Shown here one piece after another: positions 5,961 to 8,746 of a stretch of DNA of 8,746 nt (position 1 is the stretch's first letter; each line of letters starts with the position of its first letter). The translations under genes were made by a program, and so were the position numbers. This DNA is from an uncultured beta proteobacterium (GTDB lineage Bacteria; Pseudomonadota; Gammaproteobacteria; Burkholderiales; Burkholderiaceae_C): positions 1-8,746 of the forward strand of contig CAIMHL010000491.1 of the NCBI GenBank assembly GCA_903840825.1, written 5' to 3'. Below the pieces are notes generated by a model. The model had not been told where the DNA came from and did not search any database. It saw only the letters and a list, made by a program, of their open reading frames with translations.

Positions 5961-6471
5961 GGGCGGGCTCCTGCAGTAATTGGCTCAAACGAAGGAAAGC
6001 GTGCTGCACCGTGGCGGCCCGCACGGCGGCGCGGTCGCCTTCAAAATGGCATTTTTCAGCCACCACCTGGCCGGGCACGGCAAAGCCAAACCACACCGTA
6101 CCCACCGGCTTGGCCGGGCTGCCTCCTGTGGGACCGGCCACCCCCGTGACGGCCACCGCCACTTGCGCGTGCGAGTGGGCTAGCGCGCCCAGCACCATGG
6201 CGCGGGCTACGCCTTCGCACACGGCGCCGGCGCGGCGCAACAAGCGCGCCTCGACGTCCAACAACTCCATCTTGGCCTCGTTGGAGTAGGTGACAAAGCC
6301 CCGGTCAAACCAGACGCTTGAGCCGGCCAGGTCGGTGCAGGCGGCCGAAATCAGACCACCGGTGCAACTCTCGGCGGTCACCAGTTTGAGTTGCTTTTTT
6401 ATGAGCAAATCAGCCACCAAGGCACATCGGTCTTGCTTGGGCAGCTCATTATTAAGTAGCGTTTGAGTCAT
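5947..6471 (-). CDS. pncC: Nicotinamide-nucleotide amidohydrolase (CinA C-terminal domain type)
   Basis: 174 residues, a normal length for the single-domain PncC/YgaD form. The N-terminal MoCF-like domain of full CinA is absent, as in many proteobacteria. The enzyme deamidates NMN to nicotinate mononucleotide in pyridine-nucleotide salvage, in the cytoplasm. Motifs: TAESCTGGLI with the likely nucleophile Ser35, GFVTYSNEAKMELL with Tyr62 and Lys67, and VAVTGVAGPTGG followed by GTVWFGF. The frame stays open upstream to 6561 inside pgpA, but the ATG at 6471 fits the family start, makes an ATGA overlap with the pgpA stop, and has GGAG nine bases upstream (6481-6484). The order thiL-pgpA-cinA is a known betaproteobacterial arrangement. 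Confidence 0.92.
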   Translation of the reverse strand: MTQTLLNNELPKQDRCALVADLLIKKQLKLVTAESCTGGLISAACTDLAGSSVWFDRGFVTYSNEAKMELLDVEARLLRRAGAVCEGVARAMVLGALAHSHAQVAVAVTGVAGPTGGSPAKPVGTVWFGFAVPGQVVAEKCHFEGDRAAVRAATVQHAFLRLSQLLQEPAHELV

Positions 6472-7010
6472 TGAAAAAATCTCCAAATAGCCAGGACTAG
6501 CAGGGTGCAGGCGGCGGCCACTACGTCGTCCAACATGATGCCGAAACCGGCTTTGCGCCAAGCGGCGGGATCGGTGTCGGGCCGGACACCGTGAAACAGC
6601 TGGTCCGCCCAGCCGACCGGGCCAGGCTTGACGGCATCAAAAAACCGGAACAAAACAAACGCCACCAACTGCACCCAAAACCCAGCCGGTGTGATGAGCC
6701 AGAGCACCAGCCAAAAGGCGGCCACTTCGTCCCACACCACGCAACTCGGGTCCAGCACCCGCATATTTTTGGCGGTGATGGTGCTGACCCACCAGCCCAC
6801 GGCGAGCGAGAGGCCGATAAGCACGGCCCAGCGCAGGTCGTTCATCCAGGGCTGCAGCGCCACAAAAGCCGCCCAAGCCCACAGCGTGCCTGCCGTGCCG
6901 GGCGCCATCGGGCTCAAGCCCGAGCCAAAGCCCAAAGCGATGAAGTGGGCAGGGTGCGACAACATAAAGCGGGCGCTTGGGCGCACCGGGGCTTGCAAAG
7001 AGGACTCCAT
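6468..7010 (-). CDS. pgpA: Phosphatidylglycerophosphatase A
   Basis: 180 residues, an inner-membrane phosphatase that removes phosphate from phosphatidylglycerol phosphate to give phosphatidylglycerol. The PgpA family signatures are in order: GFGSGLSPMAPGTAGTL (27-43), a WWVSTITAK segment, DPSCVVWDEVAAFW (87-100) with the conserved WDE, RFFDAVKPGPVGWAD near 121-135, and GFGIMLDDVVAA (156-167) with the paired Asp. Hydrophobic stretches lie between them. The ATG at 7010 shares one base with the thiL TGA (TGATG), and no separate Shine-Dalgarno sequence is obvious, so translation probably depends on coupling to thiL. thiL-pgpA adjacency is also seen in E. coli. Confidence 0.93.
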   Translation of the reverse strand: MESSLQAPVRPSARFMLSHPAHFIALGFGSGLSPMAPGTAGTLWAWAAFVALQPWMNDLRWAVLIGLSLAVGWWVSTITAKNMRVLDPSCVVWDEVAAFWLVLWLITPAGFWVQLVAFVLFRFFDAVKPGPVGWADQLFHGVRPDTDPAAWRKAGFGIMLDDVVAAACTLLVLAIWRFFQ

Positions 7011-8008
7011 CAGGCGAAGTGGTCAAACGAGGTGAAGTTGTTAGCCACCGCCTGGCCCTGCGCATCCACCAGACGCAAACCTCGGTGGGCTTCAATCTGG
7101 CCAATGCGGGTCACGGGGGTTTGACTTTGCTCGGCGGCTTGCGCCACCGCCGCCCGGTGCGCCACAGGGGCGGTGAAGAGCAGCTCGTAGTCGTCGCCGC
7201 CCGAGAGTGCCCAGCGCTGCCAGTCTTGCGCAGGTATTTCAGCGTCAAATGATCCTCTAGAGCCCGTGTAGCTTGCTAAAGCAGCTATCAAATTAACAAC
7301 CGTTGCAACCTCCACAGTGGCCCCTACACCTGACTGCTTCAGGATATGCCCAAGGTCACCCAGCAAGCCATCGCTGATATCAATCGCGGACGTCGCTACA
7401 CCACGCAGGGCCAAGCCGAGGGCCACCCGGGGCGTGGGTTGCTCCATGCGCAAGCGTGCGGCGTCAAACACCGGCGCTGGCACCGAGACCGTGCCACGAA
7501 ACACCTCCAGCGCCAAGCGGGCATCGCCCACCGTGCCGCTCACATAGATATCGTCACCCGCTCGTGCGCCTGAGCGCAACAGGGCTTGCGAGCGTCCGCC
7601 CACCACCGGCACCTCACCAAACACGGTGATGCAAATATTGAGCGGCCCCTGCGTGGTGTCACCGCCCACCAGTTCACAGCGGTGATGGTCAGCCAGTGCC
7701 AACAGGCCTTTCGAGAAAGGCGCCAACCAGGCTTCGTCCGCGCGCGGCAGGGCCAGCGCCAAGGTGAAGGCCACGGGCTTGGCACCACACGCGGCCAGAT
7801 CGCTCAAATTAACCGCCAGCGCTTTGTGGCCCAGCTTGAACGGGTCAACCGTGGACAAGAAATGGTGCCCCTCAACCAGCATGTCGCTTGATATTGCCCA
7901 CTGCGTGCCGGGTGCGGGTTGCAACAAGGCGCAGTCGTCGCCAATACCCAGCGCCGCCCGGCGCGCAGGGCGCTTGAAGTGGCGCTCTATCAGGTCAAAC
8001 TCACCCAT
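7010..8008 (-). CDS. thiL: Thiamine-monophosphate kinase
   Basis: 332 residues (E. coli ThiL is about 325). The enzyme makes thiamine diphosphate from thiamine phosphate and ATP, the last step of the pathway. Motifs: GIGDDCAL (21-28, metal-binding Asp24/25), SSDMLVEGHHF (40-50), AVNLSDLAACGAKP (65-78), LVGGDTTQG (113-121), AIDISDGLLGDLGH (208-221) and SGGDDYELLF (269-278). These form the AIR-synthase-like fold with its Mg-ATP site. AAGGA lies about 10 bases before the ATG at 8008, which shares one base with the upstream TAA (TAATG). No TPP riboswitch is present in the window; the operon promoter must be to the right of it. Residues about 239-255 are encoded by a more AT-rich, repeat-like stretch listed separately. 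Confidence 0.95.
   Translation of the reverse strand: MGEFDLIERHFKRPARRAALGIGDDCALLQPAPGTQWAISSDMLVEGHHFLSTVDPFKLGHKALAVNLSDLAACGAKPVAFTLALALPRADEAWLAPFSKGLLALADHHRCELVGGDTTQGPLNICITVFGEVPVVGGRSQALLRSGARAGDDIYVSGTVGDARLALEVFRGTVSVPAPVFDAARLRMEQPTPRVALGLALRGVATSAIDISDGLLGDLGHILKQSGVGATVEVATVVNLIAALASYTGSRGSFDAEIPAQDWQRWALSGGDDYELLFTAPVAHRAAVAQAAEQSQTPVTRIGQIEAHRGLRLVDAQGQAVANNFTSFDHFA
7245..7293. repeat. Repeat-like segment inside thiL (possible in-frame palindromic element)
   Basis: The stretch is bounded by direct copies of TCAAAT (7245-7250 and 7288-7293). It holds the perfect palindrome CTCTAGAG (7255-7262) and a near-palindrome AGCTTGCTAAAGCAGCT (7270-7286). Local GC is about 43% over 7241-7300, against roughly 60% or more around it. 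The text TTTGATAGCTGCTT...GGGCT.(T)AGAGG..CATTTGA on the minus strand resembles, from memory, a short dispersed repeat common in Comamonadaceae genomes. It stays in frame and falls in the variable segment before SGGDDYELLF. No second copy is in the window. Confidence 0.4.
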
Positions 8009-8746
8009 TACTGCTCATCCTTTTCACACGGTAAAGCCACGGCCGCCGAGACCGGCCAAAAAAAACTCAAAGGCGCCTGAACCCAGCGCCGCGCAATGAC
8101 CTCGCTGATGCGGGCCCGGCCAAAGCCGGTCACGTTGTGCGCCCGCAGCGCCAACCTGAACGCCAGATAAAAGCTCACGCCCAGGTTCAGCGCCCCCATC
8201 ACAGGCAGCGCCAGCAGGCACCACCAAAAGGCCGACTCACGCCACACATCCCAACCCAGAGACGCGCTAGCCGCCCCCAACTGCCCGGCCGACAAGGTGA
8301 CGTGGCGCACTTCCAGCCCCAAGCCAAAAAAGTCAGCAAAGGCGGGAATCAGCCCCAGCATGAAACCCAATGACAAATTGGCCGCAAAACCCGAGATGTT
8401 GGCCCGCATAAAAATCGCCCAGCGGTCAGCCCGCGCCACGCCCAGCGAGGCGGTGATTTTGGGGTTGTAGCGCAGCGCCGAGTCGAGGCGGTGCAGCACA
8501 AACCAGTTTTCCGTCCAGCCCGCCATGATGCTCGACGCAAAAAGCAACACCCCCGTGAAGGCGGCAAACAGCGCCGTGGGACCCCACAGTGTGAGCGACT
8601 TGAGCACATAACCGGCCTGCGCTGCGTCAATCATGGCGTGACCGGTGAACCACTGCAGCAAGACCGAGATCACCACCACCACAGGGAACACCAGTAGCAC
8701 ATTGCCCAGAACAGCAGCCACTTGGGAGCGCACCAGGTGGGTCACC
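8008..8746 (-). CDS. Gcr/PF10136 'site-specific recombinase' family membrane protein (5' end outside window)
   Basis: The frame is open from the right window edge to the TAA at 8010-8008, giving 246 codons of the C-terminal part. A GTG at 8745 is an internal Val, not a start. The sequence fits the PF10136 family (N. gonorrhoeae Gcr type, usually over 600 residues): RSQVAAVLGNVLLVFPVVV, later GWTENWFVLHRLDSALRYNP, then RADRWAIFMRANISGFAANLSLGFMLG, and a final hydrophobic pair (ALPVMGALNLGVSFYLAFRLALRAHNV). Four to five membrane segments are visible. The 'recombinase' name is historical; I see no recombinase catalytic motif, and the protein looks like an inner-membrane protein. It shares one base with thiL and is the most upstream gene of the visible block. 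Confidence 0.85.
   Translation of the reverse strand, partial: VTHLVRSQVAAVLGNVLLVFPVVVVISVLLQWFTGHAMIDAAQAGYVLKSLTLWGPTALFAAFTGVLLFASSIMAGWTENWFVLHRLDSALRYNPKITASLGVARADRWAIFMRANISGFAANLSLGFMLGLIPAFADFFGLGLEVRHVTLSAGQLGAASASLGWDVWRESAFWWCLLALPVMGALNLGVSFYLAFRLALRAHNVTGFGRARISEVIARRWVQAPLSFFWPVSAAVALPCEKDEQ

Noticed and set aside
5721..6149. Plus-strand frame of 142 codons over the hydrolase/pncC junction
   Set aside because: Antisense to two well-supported genes; low-complexity, Arg/Pro/Gly-rich translation without recognisable motifs.
6472..6561. 30-codon N-terminal extension of pncC
   Set aside because: It lies inside pgpA, is not like the PncC family, and the ATG at 6471 has a good ribosome-binding site.
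6591..7124. Plus-strand frame of 177 codons across pgpA/thiL
   Set aside because: Shadow of pgpA and thiL; composition is typical of antisense GC-rich frames.
8008..8746. DNA recombinase or mobile-element marker at the right end
   Set aside because: The family name is misleading; the sequence is a multi-pass membrane protein without integrase or resolvase motifs, and no att sites or element ends were seen.

Overview
The window looks like chromosomal DNA of a GC-rich betaproteobacterium, most likely family Comamonadaceae (Rhodoferax/Polaromonas-like). The reasons are the run thiL-pgpA-pncC, a PF10136 'site-specific recombinase'-type membrane protein directly upstream of thiL, a lipoprotein whose lipidation Cys is followed by a Gly run, and protein sequences that read like that family. 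This assignment rests on recalled family features, not on a search. No rRNA, tRNA, CRISPR array, insertion sequence or phage gene was recognised.

Layout, left to right. (1) Positions 1-1013, minus strand: 5' part of a membrane-anchored, FMN-binding glutamate-synthase-like protein, cut by the left edge. (2) 1102-2259, minus: a CAP-superfamily (SCP/PR-1-like) lipoprotein whose 3' end contains a ten-base homopolymer. (3) 2425-3252, plus: the only plus-strand gene, a UPF0149/YecA-like protein with a C-terminal SEC-C zinc motif. It is divergent from the lipoprotein gene and convergent with the next gene. (4) 3289-4276, minus: an uncharacterised pair, a small winged-helix regulator (4276-3920) followed by a five-helix membrane protein with a MASE1-like look (3840-3289). 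A consensus TATAAT lies seven bases before the regulator's ATG. (5) 4324-8746, minus: a tightly packed operon-like block transcribed leftward. Its order is Gcr-type membrane protein (5' end off the window), thiL, pgpA, pncC/cinA C-terminal type, a fluoroacetate-dehalogenase-like alpha/beta hydrolase, and a CsgA-like short-chain dehydrogenase. Every junction in this block overlaps by 1 to 14 bases, so translational coupling is likely.

Functionally, the right half joins three housekeeping steps to two less predictable enzymes. The housekeeping steps are thiamine diphosphate synthesis (ThiL), phosphatidylglycerol synthesis (PgpA) and NMN deamidation in pyridine-nucleotide salvage (PncC). The hydrolase keeps the whole set of residues known for C-F bond cleavage in fluoroacetate dehalogenase, at nearly the same residue numbers. 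The left half is a set of short, mostly independent transcription units.

I see no clear new multi-gene system. The points most worth a second look are the dehalogenase active site, the regulator/membrane-protein pair with its possible leaderless promoter, the homopolymer that could fuse the lipoprotein frame into the start of the next gene, and a short repeat-like segment inside thiL.
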